Shown here: positions 34,701 through 48,900 of the stretch, piece after piece | Position numbering within the stretch: position 1 is the first letter of the stretch | Layout: each line of letters opens with the position of its first letter | Origin: Yponomeuta sedellus | Lineage: Eukaryota; Arthropoda; Insecta; Lepidoptera; Yponomeutidae | Reading direction: 5' to 3' | Assembly: GCA_934045075.1 (NCBI GenBank) | Contig: OW203723.1 | Location: 24,641,615-24,705,614 of the forward strand | DNA length: 64,000 nucleotides | Notes under the pieces: model-generated | Told to the model about the DNA's origin: nothing | Seen by the model: only the letters and a program-made list of their open reading frames with translations | The model's database searches: none | Made by a program: the position numbers and the translations under genes

Positions 34701-36906
34701 GTCCACTTCACTGATACACGGACACATGCCTCTGCTGACATCATTCAGAGGTGATGAGCGTTGTATTCTCGGCTTTCTCTCAAAGTAGTTTGTCTCTTGT
34801 TTTTTCGAATTTTAATTTAATTTAATTTTTTAAAGTCAAATGAATGTTGTGTGAGCCTTTAATTGGCAACCTTATAAGGCTGAAACTGTTATACCCTAAT
34901 CAAGCAAAAGTATTTTTATAAGAGGGCCGTTGGCTTACCTATTAAATAAAAATAAACAATGAATCTAGATGTATCTTTAGCCATCTTCTAATGCGAAGGT
35001 CTGCGATTCGACCAGTACCTACTAGACGACCACCGCGCCGAATCCAATCTACTTTCAGCAACTAAATAGCAAAAATCTAGTACAGCGGCGACGTATTTGG
35101 CGTGACCAAATGCACAGCTCGCTTGCCTAGATCCTATACAGCCACTAATGGATATAACAATGTAATTTTTTGCCATTTCTCTAGCAAAAATCCGGAGTAT
35201 ATTTCCGCTCGAGTGAGACCCTAACGCCGGATCAAGCCAGCGCTATTCCAGCGGGCCGCAGTCGTGGAAACTCAACGACTCCGGGAGGTGGTCCTCTGGG
35301 GACACTGTCTCGCAAGGATAACGACGATTCGGGTTTTGCCGACAAGAGCATCGAGGCGTGCGATGAGGTAAGCCCTCTGAAACTCTAGATTTCTACCTCT
35401 ACATTGTAGAAAGAGTAAGTGGGATATAATTAAAAATATTATATTTTATGGTACTACGTGTAAGTCTAGCGTACAATATTTATGGTGCATTTTTTTTTTC
35501 GATGGAGATAGCTATGCTCGGAGTTTCTCTAAAGGATAGGATTCGTAACGAATGCATCCGACAGAGAACCAAAGTTATCGACGTAGCTTAGAGAATTAGC
35601 GAGCTGAAGTGGCAGTGGGCTGGCCATATCTCGCGAAGAACCGACAACCGTTTGAGTAAACGTGTTCTTGAGTGGAGACCGCGACTCGGCAAACGTAGTG
35701 TAGGACGCCCACCGACCAGGTGGGATGACGACGGCAGACGCTAGATGCGGCAAGCTGAAGACAGGGCGCTATGGCGCTCACTAGAGGAGGGCTACGTCCA
35801 GCAGTGGACTACAAAATATAGCCTGAAGAAGAAGAAACATTTTTTTTTATTTATTTATTTATGTGTATGATCCGATTTCAACGACACTGCGTCTTATTCC
35901 GCCCACGTCCCATCTGCCTTTCACGTGCGTCTACGAGTATACTATGATTTCTATGAGACTTGTGATTGCTGTAGCCTATAAGATGAACGATATGAACTGG
36001 CAGTCGATAACGACCCTTGTATGTCCCCACTGCTGGGGCACGGGTCTCTTCCTGCATCACAGGAAGGTTAACTCATATTCCCACGGGGGCCAAGGCTAGG
36101 TTAGTGAAGTGGCGAGAAGTAACAACATTTACATACAGGCACATACATTGCTTATGGCCCCACGCTAGGATATACTATGGGTCGCGGGAACCAGAAACAG
36201 CGACATCACAAACATGTAAACATCCAAGATCTGGGTTTTTTTATCCCCAGCCGGGGTTCGAACCCGGGACCACTTGCATGGCAGGCAGATGAGCTATCGC
36301 CGCGCCACTAAAGCGTCAGTAGGTTGGTCAAATCTGCCGACGACGCGCGAAGCCTACCAGCTGGCTGGACTGACGATCTGAGGAAGATTGCCGGGCAGTG
36401 TCTGCATGACAGAAAGAAGTGGCGAGACTTGGAGGAGGACTCTGTCCAGCGGTGGACGAGTACAGGCTAATTGAAGATCGATATCAACCCTTGTATGTGC
36501 CCTCTGCTGGGGCACGGATCTCTTCCTGCATCACAGGAAGGTTAGGCCGTAATCCACCACGGGGGCTAATTCCGGGTTGGTGGAGGATTGTAAGACTGCG
36601 GGCCTTACTGACAGAAGTTATGAAGCCGCCCAAAGGCCTGTGACATGGCTTGACACCTGCCATTACATGACAGCCGGCACCAACGGCTTAACGTGCCTTG
36701 CGAAGCACGGAAGCGCTTGGAAAAATGCCACTAGCGGTAGTCACGGGACGGTCGTCCACCCTGCCCATACCTGTTTTTTTTTTTGCAGGTCACCGAAAGA
36801 ACAAACCAAGATCTTCAGAAGCAGATTAATCTCTTGCAAATTCAGTTGGTTGAGTTGAGAAAATCGACGGTAAGTTTGTGTAATGTTTATTATTATTATT
36901 ATTCAT

Positions 36907-36941
<35 letters not shown>

Positions 36942-39900
36942 TTTCAGGCAAGGCCCATATAGTGTTAGTAACAATTTGACTTATGCTATGTTAGTAAATT
37001 ATTTACATTAATTAATTTACTGCAGTGCACAGCCTCGAAAGATGTATGACCGATCGGCCTTAATCAGATCTAACCGCACTTACTGCCGCACTCAGAGACG
37101 TCCATTAATTTAAATGTTTATTTAAATATTATTCTTTTTCACTTATTATCAATGAAACAGAAAAGGACAACAGCATACTTAATCGAAGATTAACTTAATT
37201 GACGTTTCTGAGTGCGGCAGCAAGTCTCATAGTTGGGCCATTGTACGTAGCAAGCGCTTAGGTATGTTAACACTTCAGACACTAGGGTTTCCTCACGATG
37301 TTTTGTGAAGGAAACGTTAGCAAGTGAGGTTGCTACTATAATTGCACCAATGTACATAACTTAGGAAACAAAGTCAATGGTACATGCCGGGATTCGAACC
37401 CACGCCCTCCCCAATTAGAAGTCGGCGTTCTACCGCTCCGCTACCACCGCTTCGAATTATCGGCCTTATTTATACAGGGCGTCCCAAAGTTATGGACCAT
37501 GAAGGGAAAGTACCTTAAATATCGTAGATAGGGTATTTTGCTGAAAGAAGACTTTATGTTATTTTTAAAATTTAGTAATTCTGCATTCAAAGCTTTTCTA
37601 AAAATTACTTTCCTCGTCTGGGAATCGAACCGACTTAAATGTAAAAAAGCACCCCTACTTGTATGATGCCAATCAAAAGAATAGCCTAAAAATAATAACT
37701 CTTCTTAAGTAACCGGGGAGTGGGCAGCAGCACCCCCTGCAGTACAATTCCACCAAACTGCGATTCCCAACCCGCATGCCCAGCGTGGGGATTATGGGCA
37801 TTACCCCCTATGATAGCACAACATAGCTTTCTTTAGGGGAGGGCTATGTCCAGCAGTGGACTAGTATAGCCTGACGACGAAGTAACATAACATAGTATTT
37901 TAAAAGAAAGGAATAGCGTGAAATTAATCATTTTAATCAAATTAAAAACATCATGAAACTACCGTAGTCAATTCAACAGGAATCATGTTTTTTGTAAATG
38001 AGACCGAGTGCCTCTAGTAGACTTTTCCCCAATATTAGTCAATTATTAGCTATTAGCTGTAAGTAGTAGCGATACCACTCGCTAATTGTGAAGAAAGACA
38101 TCGTGAGGAAACCTGAGTGTAGAGGTGTTCTAAGCGCTTGGAATTGGCAATCCGCGGTGGGCACGCATGGTGTTTAAGCCCATACTCTCTCTGAGAGAAG
38201 GCCTGCGCCCTGCCGTGGGACGTTTATAGGCTTTATAAAAAAGCGTTAGGTAAACAGATAGTCACGTTTAAATAAACACTTTATAGCAAAACGAGCCGGC
38301 ATCAAAAAGAGATTCAACAAAACGAGGTACAATTTCCCGAGAGGGAAATGAAAGACTTCAAAAGAAGTCCAACTCCTTAGACATGCAGTCCTTTGACGTT
38401 GAACTGAGCAAGGCTGATATACCAGTCATTCAAAACTTCAAGGATTGCAAGTACTATATTGTGGACCCGGAAAAGACGGTTGTCGTTAAAGTAAGTTTAC
38501 TTGCCTTGTCATCACGTGACATGTATTTTCATTCCATTGAGCAATTTGAGCATTTCGTGGTAAGCGGCAACCCTGATCTCTGCCTACCCTCCGTGATTTA
38601 GCCGTGAAGTCTACTCCATTTAAGACAATGTCCCTAGCACTGCAGCTTCCGAGTGTTCCCTTCAGTGTGAGTTAAAGTGCAACTGGACGCTGTATGCCAG
38701 TTGGTAGACGCAAAGGCTCTTGGTGTTGTTGAATTAAGTTTACTTGCCTTACTAGTCATCACGTGACATGTATTTTCATTCCATTAAGTAATTTGAGCAT
38801 TTCGTGGTAAGCGGCAACCCTGATCTCTGCCTGCCCTCCGGGATTCAGTCGTGAATTTATGTATGAACGTATGAGCGTATATTCAAATCAAACAATCAAA
38901 TCAATTTATTTCAACGTAAATAATTTACATCCGTACTGTCGTGGAGAAAGAGGCAGCGAGAAAAAAAACTCTACTCTGACCATCTTTTCTCAAGTCATCT
39001 TAAAGTTGCCTCCTATACATATAAGTAATAAAATTCCATGATTGCCATTAATAACTTTAAATGCCAAAACATAAGTACTGCAACACACGAACAGCACTCG
39101 TTCACGAGCATAACACAGTGGTCAGCTATCATCAGTCTCAACCATTTTGGAGGGAGATAGATGACCCGGCCACCACGCCACCATTCAAATGACCTTTAGC
39201 AAACCTGCAGTTAAGTGTTTGTCAGTTGTAGAATGTATCATATAGTTACTTGAAGTCTACGCTGTCTAAATCAGTGTCCCAGGTGCTGCAGCGTCCGAGG
39301 TCAACGTCTCGTTCTTGTTTGTTTGTTACACTTTATTGCACAAAATATACAAAGTAAAGCACTTAAATAACAGGGTTAACTTATATTATGAGCAAAGGCG
39401 GACTTATTTCTATAGAAATTTCTTCCAGCCAGCCATCATGTTTATATTGTTGTTGTTGAAGCAAGTTTACTTTAAATGCCACTTTAAATGCCTTAATAGT
39501 CTTCACGTAACATGTATTTTCATTCCGTTGAGTAATTTGAGCATTTCGTGGCAAGTGGCAACCCTGATCTTCCTATTCAGCCATGAATTTACATATGAAT
39601 GTATGAGCGCACGCTTGAAGTCTATTCCATCTAACTAAACGTACAGACTATATTCTTCATGCAATCCACTCCATCCAAAGGTTGTCTGAAAGAGATCGCT
39701 CTTAGCGATAAGACCGCCAATTGTATAACATTACTTAGATTTAAGAATCATGGTTGTAATATTTTTCTGGTTGTGCAATAAAGTGTTCTCTATCTATCTA
39801 TCTATCTAAACGCTCGAACCTGTCAACAATTATTTTAGAAAGTTTATTCAGGTCTCTGCGATTCAGACTTACAGCCTTACTAATAAACTTGGTGTAAGTA

Positions 39901-42900
39901 TTGTATAACTATGCAGTCTCTTTTCTTCCAACTGAAAATTACATTCAATTGACGTGAACAAAGCACTGTGTAACTATACCAGGCTTATGCGGTGTTTATT
40001 AGTAAGAGCCTTAAAGTCTAGTGCAGATACCGCAAGTATTGTAAACGTGCAACACCTTTTTAGCAAATAAATATATTTATTTTATCTTATAATAATGTCC
40101 CAGGCACTGCAGCGTCCTAGTGTTCCCTCCCACCTCCTCCCACCCATCTAGTGTGAGTGAAGGTGCCTCTGGACGCTATATCGCAATAAATTGGTTGACG
40201 CAAAGGTCAACGTTTAGTTTTTTTGGCTTGAAGTCACGCAATAGCCATTGCACTATAATAAAATAAACAAAGAAGACATTAAAATTGTCACAAATAATGC
40301 AAAAAAAAATCTAACAGAAGTTGTTCTGAATGACAATAACTAGTTAGCTAATACACTAATCGTCTCATGAAATTTCCCGCAGTTGCTGCAAGAACCAGTA
40401 CAGGAAGATCCAAAGAATGCAGCGCAGCCGCGTCAAGAGAGCTTGATCGAATCCCCCGATGAAATAAACATTAGCTCTAAAACAGGGTAAATAAACTTAA
40501 ATCGAAGTATTTTATTCAAAATTACACAGAAACTGTGAGTTATTGAACGTCCATTTCAAATACTATATCATTTTGGAGAAAATATGTACAAAAAATCTAA
40601 ACACTTAAGGACTTCTCTGTCCAAGAGTCGTACATGACTCAGAAGAATAAGTATGAGACGAAGTATGAGTCATATTTGACTCATTTTCATTACATCTTCG
40701 GACATACGGTCGCGGTCTAAAAATGTTTACCAGTTTTCAAATTAGATTCTTTAGCACACTGTGTGCAGTAAAGTCTAAAATGCTATATCTAGGTACGCAT
40801 TACTTTTAATAGTTGTAGCATCGATTCTAACAAAAAGAGTATTCATGATGTTTTGATGATGAAACTCTTTTCTTTATTTAAAAGTTGACCTAATTGAATT
40901 TTTTACAATGACATTTATCAAAAATACTAGGATTGAATTAATATAAATTGATTGTAAAACCATGGCAACCTCGCTTGGGTAAATCTCTATTGCTTCTTCT
41001 ATGCTCTATGCCCTATGCCTAATCAAATCACATAGGTAATAATAATACCATCGACCATGTGGCATAGATTGGTGCATGCAATTACCAACCTTAAGGTGGT
41101 AAACATTTTCAGACCGCGAGTGTACAACTATCTAACTGTGTATTGGAATTTAATTATACCTTGGACAGGGAAGTCGTTAAAAGTGTCTTATTTTGACTTA
41201 CTTATAGTTTTTCGCAAAGAATAAACTAGTACGTGGTATGTAAGTATTATACCGCGCTTGCAAGCGCACTAGTGACCAGAGTGCTTAGTGCGAGTTTGAC
41301 AGATCCAATCGAATAACTTTACTACCGCGTTAATCGAGCATTGAGTAGTATGAGTGAGTTGACCGTTCGAACTGGCAAAACGCTGTCACAGTACAACTCG
41401 CACACGCGTTTATTCGTGTTTTGGCTGGTAAACGTGTTCACTTCTCAACGTAAACCATTACAACTCACACTCAGCAATTTTAATTTCCATACTTGTCGCT
41501 AGGTGGCGCTTCTTCGATGCCATAGAAATGTGAGTTTACGTTAACGCGATCGAGTCGTTAAAAAACTCGCACTAGGCACTCAGTAATAAACTTGCATCCA
41601 TACGATACGGTTGTTGCCATTACTTGCTTTTCCGACACTCCGTATCGTGTTCTGACTGTGCATAGGTAATCCGGTATCCCCTTCGCCAGCCACAGGTCAG
41701 ACCAGTTCTGCATCGTTATGAAGCACCCAAAGAACTGCTCCGCCAAGGCCTGAGCCATCGCCTTGCGGCTTACATAGGTCTGATCTATGATGGTGATGGA
41801 ATGCAGGAGGTGTGTGCTCAGGATCGAGAGCGTTGTGTAGGCGGTCGCTGGGTCTTCTATTTGGTGGGCGGTTAGCGGTTTAACAAATGCTCGTAGCCAG
41901 AGCATTGAGTCTGATAATTTGGTTAACAGACTACAAATAGTCTGACTGTGACAGTCGAGGGTTAAAAGCAAAGTTATATTTCAGACAATCCGAAGCGAAG
42001 TTTGCTGTTCTACAAAGCGTCGATAACATTCCGTGTTCGCGGGACGACAATAAGATCGGTTACGATCCCTCGATGACGATAGACGATGGCCCGCGGATCC
42101 GCGACGGCTGTCTCCGGAGTCAGGACTCTGGGCCCCAATATAGCATAGTGGGCCCCAAGCCGGGTTTCCACAATAGAGAGATGTACGAGGGAATGCAGGA
42201 GAAACAGGAGGAAGAAGCGGATGTTGGTTAGTTTGATTATTTATTTTTATTTATTATTATGCCGGTAATTTTTACGATGCCGGTAAGTCGCCCATTAGCT
42301 CAGTTGGGAGAGCGCTGGCACGGTTAGCCAGAGGTCGCGGGCTCGAGTCCCGGCATGGGTGGAATTTTCAGCTTCTAAACAAGTTTTTCACTCTTCACGC
42401 GTTTAGTGTACATACGTCTGTACACTAACCGGTACGCGCAATCCGTCACGCGCTTAGTGTACAGACATATGTACACTATGCAACGCTCAGATTGGACTCT
42501 TTTTATCTATGCTCTGTGCATTCTCTATGGACAATATATGTTGTTTTATTGGCCAATTGTTAGTAAGGATTACTTTACTAAAAATTCCACCCAGCATGGG
42601 TGGAATTTTTAGCCTCTAAATAGGTTTTTAATATTTATTTTTCGTTTGTTGTAGGCTTCATGTATTTCTGTACTTGAATCTATTTACTCTCATAATTTCC
42701 CAACATCACCTAACTCAGATCCTTAGATAGATAGACATATCTATTTATATGTGCGCCAGCTTTCACGCCAAGCCATCCAGTCCTTTCGTAGTCTCGTCCA
42801 ATGTTTTTCAGCCGCTTTCACAATGTCGTTCGCCCACCGGGCTGGTGGCCTAGTTCACACCTTTTCGATCCTGTTCAGAGTGCTTCCCACCTAACCTACT

Positions 42901-45900
42901 TAACTCTGATCCTCTTCTAACCTAACTAAATCATCATCTTGTCGGTGCGGCGTTCACCAAGCGCTTTGGTCACACAAAGAAGCTATACTGACTAACCTAC
43001 TCCAACCTAGTCCTTGCCTACCCCAATCAGAGCAACACCCACGATACGTCAATGTGCTGATGCCCAACCTAATCTAATTAGCTTCCTTCCTAGCCTATTT
43101 AGATTCCTATGTATTTCTTAACCTAACCTTTTTTTTAACACTGGGAAAAATGCCGTCGGGGGACGGCAGGGAGTATGTGAGAATCCCCCTTGGGAAGCGA
43201 CTTCTGGTACACCCACTAAACAACCCAGCGGCACTCCCTCGTCGCCCCTCCCTTCGCGGGGAGGGGCCCGGGATGATCGTGAGTGTTCTTAACCCTTTTC
43301 TTTTGTTCATGGGAAAATCCTCATGGATACCCTGTCGCTGGGGATGGCGACAGGGTTATGTCGGACTGTTACCGGCTAAAACCCCATGGTGGAGTGTTGT
43401 TAGCCCAGCCTAACCCGACTCAGCCCCGCCTAACCCCCGCTGCACCCAGAGCTTTGCTCGCCGAGCTCGGCCGCCTGCCGCTGCGGGCGAGCGGGGCTGC
43501 GTGACGTCACGACGTACCGCTCGTGCAGCGGCACCTTGCGCTTTGCCACCAGCAGCCCGGCCGCCTGCGCCGGCTGCCAGCGGCAACACGTCGGTACGAC
43601 CTGCGAGGATCTGCTCACTAGACCTGCCTTCAGCTACGAGTAGTATTCGTATTTACCTGGGAGGAGTCTCTAAAATACTCAGTTGTTAAATATTAGTAAA
43701 GTAGTCCTTTACGAAAACTAAAATCAAAAGAATCAGCGTTAGTAAAGGAAGGCCAAGGAGGGAAACAGGAATGAACTATTATAGTTCACAAAATGGCGGA
43801 TGACACCAAATGTTGACAACTGCGGTACTGAAAGTTTTCCTGTACCACGAAATACGCAACGACAGCTGTCGTCGATCAAATGACGCTATTACCGCATACG
43901 TGTGACAAGGACAGAGATAATAATCGCTCACTATCGCAATGTAACTCAGTAACGGTCCGTTTGTTTACATTGTTTATCTCGTCTCATTGGCCTTCCTTTT
44001 AGTTCTTAATATGGTGGCTAAGAGATAAAGAACACTTTATTGTACATAAAAATGGAAATTACACAGATATTTCTTAACGTAAGAGTAAAAACGGCGGCCT
44101 TATCACTAAAAGTGATCTCTTCCAGACAACCTATGTACAAGAGTTTATGTACACCTAAAAAACAAAGTGACGCCATAAAATTTTCTCAATTTTAAACTAC
44201 TAAATAATTATATAATTGTGTCAATAATTATAATTATGCTCGATCCCTTGAAGCAGAGTGACAGAGCGCGATACTTGGAACTCCTCAGATCTGGCACAAT
44301 TTACTTCTAAACCAAATTAACACTCTTCAAAGAATAACCACCCGCTTAAAAGGCAACATAAAATAAGAAACCTTTCTGTACTTAATAATAATTTAAAAAA
44401 AACAATGTTGACGAAATCAAGAGGGGTTTTAAAATGCATAGTTGTTACATAGAGTCATATTAGTCCGGTTATGGTCGTTTCATTCACACTATCGGTAGTC
44501 TAGTAACTAATCGCATTGCAATGGTATAACCAGTGCTACTTAACTCGGCGCCTCGCGCGATTCGCTCTTCTTCGCGAGAGATGTCTATTTAATGTGCACG
44601 GGTTATACCCCTGGAATGACATTGTACTGTTATTGCCTTGTACACTACCAAATTACTTCGCCTGCAGCCGACGCTAGAAAATCTCACAAATGTATAAAAA
44701 CACTATCGAGAACTTACCTAAATTAAATAATGCAGTTACCTCAATTTTACGTAGGTATATTATATTATTTCCTCTTCCCAATATAATTAAATTATTACTA
44801 AGTATGTCTATCATAATTATTAATAATTTAATTATTTATGTATGTGGTTTAAGTAAGTTTATATAAATTTCGTTGAATTCCTAATTTCAATATTTCTGTA
44901 TTGCACCGACTACCCGTCTCTAATTTCTTTCTTGTCTCCGTCTTTGATTAACTGGAAGAAATTTCTTTTAGTAATGAGGCCGCCATTTGTACCTTACTAT
45001 ATTTTTTATGTAATTTCTGTGTACAATAAATAATGTTCTATCTATCTTCTATCTATCTAGAAATAATTCTCAGGTACCCAGCCAGAACCCGAGCTGAAAA
45101 CGAAAGACGAAGCGACCCACAAGAGAAGGCTCAGCGAAGCTGGGACCTACACCATCGAGGGACCTCCCGTCTCGTCCCGATCCGAAGGGACGAGTCCCGA
45201 CAATACCCATTACGACATATCATCCATCGCTGACTCGCACCGTGAGTACACTAGGCATGAAGAAATATTTTTTAATGCTCTTCCATTTGCTAAAGTTTAA
45301 CGAAGGTTAAAGCCATTTTTCTAAAATTATTTTAATGCCATGGGAGAACGGCTCGCAGTGTCATGGCGTCGAATCACGTCACGCCCAGGTAAACAAACAT
45401 TGTAATCAATAGTAGTCACAACAAAGCACGGGTAAAGTTTACCAATGTAAACCTAAGCGTGACGTCACGCGATGTGATGGGCATTTCAGTCAGAATGGCT
45501 GAAAGCAGTATTATAATCTTTTATTTTATTGAAAATATTGGTAGTCTGTTAGCTTATAGAATATACCTCGGGCTCTAGAGTAGGCTTCGGATTTCGCCGA
45601 AAGCACACGAGTGTAACACTATTTTCTGCTCTGTAAAACTTTTCTTCACTATTTTGAAAAGTTATGAAAAGTTAAGTGTCATACTAATTCAGATATTTCT
45701 ATTACACGAATATATCCGATTCTATCCGATTGTAGTTGAGGTATATTATATTATATAAAAGCTAACAGACTATATTCTCTTTTTTTATATAAAACTAAAT
45801 AATTTATTTAAATTCTTTCTATGGACTTTCCCCTAATATCGTTAAACCTTTGATTATCTACTACTGTCGTCAACGCCTATTTCAACCATGGAGAAAATTT

Positions 45901-48900
45901 CACAACAATTAATAACTTCCCGAGCGGTGGTACCCCAGTGGGTGGGACAACGGACTCTGAAGCGAGAGATCCAGTGCCAACATGTACCAAAGACTTTGTT
46001 TTCTAACTTCTGTACATTTTGAAATTAGCAATACCACTCGCTAACTGTGAAGGAAAACATCGTGAGGAAACCTGAGTGTCTGGGGTGTTCAAATACATCA
46101 GCGTTTGAAATTTTCAATCTGCGGTAGGCACACGTGGTTGTTAAGCCCATACTATCTCTCTCAGAGAAGGCCTGTGCCCTGCAGTGGGCAACGTTTACAC
46201 AGTGGCATCTTCACTCCGCTAGAGGGGTGAAGGGACCACTCGGATGCTGTAGTGCCTATGGTTTTAGTTGATGTAGGCTTGCCCAGCACGATACGTTGGC
46301 CCCCATGCGCCCCAACGAGGAGGTGCGCCGCCCTCCTCTAATCCCATTGGACCACACAACAATGGGATGGAGGGGGCGGCGCGTTGGGGCGTATGGGGGC
46401 CAAGATCTTACGCACTTGGCCCCTATGCGCTCCAACGAAGAGATGCGGCGTTCCCTCGCCCTGTTCCTGCGGGCGGGGCAGGGACGCCGCCGAAGGAGTG
46501 CCCGAAAGGGCGCCCGCAGACGGGGTCGCGGAAGTGTGCGCAAGCGTCCCCGTGGCCCCGTCCTTTGCGGTGCGGAGGAACACCCCAGGAGTTTTAGTCG
46601 GTATACCGCCCTTTTCAGGGCGGGGAGTCCGACATAACCACTGTGCTCCCCCGAGCCGGTGGTACCCGTAATTGGGGTTTCTCCTGGGTGAAAAAAAAAG
46701 GCTTGCCCAGCACCTATACCATCCTGACAGCTTAGGGGCCATCCATAAATTACGTCACAAGAATTTCGTGTTTTTTTAACCCCTCCCCCGTCCTTGTCAC
46801 AGCTGGTCACATTTGTGAGACGCCCCCCGCCTTAGGGTGACGTCACATATTTGCAATTTTACATTTAGAAATTATTGAATTCAAACAGCTGTTCCGAAAT
46901 TAGTTTCATATCAAGAGTTGCAGATGTGGCTATTTCCTTAATAGTTCAAAGTTCGTGTTTTAACACTTTGGAAATGTGACGTCACGAAATTTAGGACCCC
47001 TCCCACCCCCCTGTCACACAATGTCACACTTCGTCAGCTCCCTCCCTCCCCCTTAACGTGTGACGTAATTTATGGATGGTCCCTTAGTAGGCCTAGCCCA
47101 CAGGAATGACTAGTCAATACGTGCGGAGCCAACCAATCCGCGGGTTTCCTCACGATGTTTTCTTTTACAGTTAGCGTGTGGTATTGCGACCACACATTCA
47201 GAAATAACATAATTTTTTTTTAACATTTTACATACATACAGGTACTTATATTGCTTCTGGCCCTACACTAGGATATCCTGTGTCGTGGGAACCAGAAACA
47301 ACGACATCACACACATGTAAACATCCAAGACCTAGGTTTTTTTTTTATCTCAGCTGGGATTCGATCCCGGGACCTCTTGCACGGTAGGTAGATGTGTTAC
47401 CGCTACGTCTGTACGTAACTTTGAAATTAAACAAAGTGCAGTGAAACAAATTCATTTCATAGAAGATAATTAATGAAGCATAGCGTGAATGGGCTCAAAA
47501 CGGAGGACAAGGCGACCCACAAGAGAAGGAATAGCGAAGCTACGACCTATACAATAGAATTGGTGCGCGTAATTAATGCAATGGAATTGGTGCGCGTAAT
47601 TATAGGAGCCGGTAAACAGCGGCGTTTTTGGCTCCAAACGCAACTTAGAAGTCAGATCTAGAAAGGTGCTTTACGCAGGACTCATAAGTTTTCTCGTTTC
47701 TATCAGCGAAGTCCGGTTCCTCTCCCGAGGACCGATGGACCAGCACGCAGACCAACACGGAAGCGCAGACGACCTCGCTCGAGAACGCTTACCTTAGTGA
47801 AGGCGAGGTGCCGAAGAGTGAGGGAGGTTAGTCAGTTGCTCCTGAGATTTTAGACCTTCTCGACTTAAATCTTCTTTAAAAACCTATTTAGAGGCTAAAA
47901 TTCCACCCATGCTGGGATTCGTAGCCGCGACCTCTGGCTATCCGTACCAGCGCTCTTCCAACTGAGCTCACCGGGCGACTCACCGACATCAGTGAAATTT
48001 CGAACCTCTTTACAATATTCTCTTTATTACGTACAGTTTTACTCCAATTTGAAATCTTATTTCCCTAATTGTTTTGAGCAGTCTGTCTGTGTCACAAAAG
48101 TTGAGAGATCATATTTTGTACGAGTACGTCCCTTTCGTTATTTCGCCATAATCACTACAGGGCGCTATGGCGCTCATTAGGTGAGGGCTATGTCCAGCAG
48201 TGGACTAGTATAGCCTGACGACGACTACAGAAACTACTTTGTTACAGAACGCAAGTGGTCGGCCGGCGAGAAGCCCCTAAAGAAAGTGAAGAAAGAGTAA
48301 GTGGTTATGATAGTTCTCTATATGTACGAGTATAATACGGTTACAATACCTGTGCTCCTTGTGAAATGCGATGATTCTTCCACTTCTCTTTTTGCCTTGT
48401 CACGCTCTTCGCGTCGCATCAGCATAGGTGAGTACAACAAGAAAGTCCTGATTTTCCAGCAAATTATTGCCAAAATCTGACTTTTTAGCGCCATAAAACG
48501 CATGAATCGCACCTCCATACTTCTCATGCAGTGCGGCTAGGTTAGCCATTTTATATTTTTTTAGATAAACAATATTGTGATAGGTTTTATCTTCTTCGAT
48601 TTTTAAGATAAATAATATTTTTTCCCTCTTGGATACACACGTGAGGTTATGTATGAATAGGGAAGAGCGGGTGATCGTGCTCTTCCACTATAAAGGGAAA
48701 TTTATCGTCAGGCAGATCGTATGCCTGGGGACGGCCGGTCCAACTATTGTTAGTAGGACGTTATGGTATGTCATTGAAACACTTTGATTGCGCGATGCAG
48801 GAATGTTGGAGTTTGTAGTGCGCGCGCAAAGTTGACATGTGCTCGCCACATATTTATGTATTTACAATATTTTTGTTTGTATCCGCAGTGGGCACGCGTG

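Noticed and set aside
43107..43689. GC-rich ORFs on both strands
   Set aside because: Explained by a minus-strand LINE end and a GC-rich patch. No splice-compatible frame or domain.
46256..46810. Several overlapping 75-184 residue ORFs
   Set aside because: They overlap on both strands within a GC-rich truncated LINE end flanked by a 15-bp duplication. No domain is recognisable.
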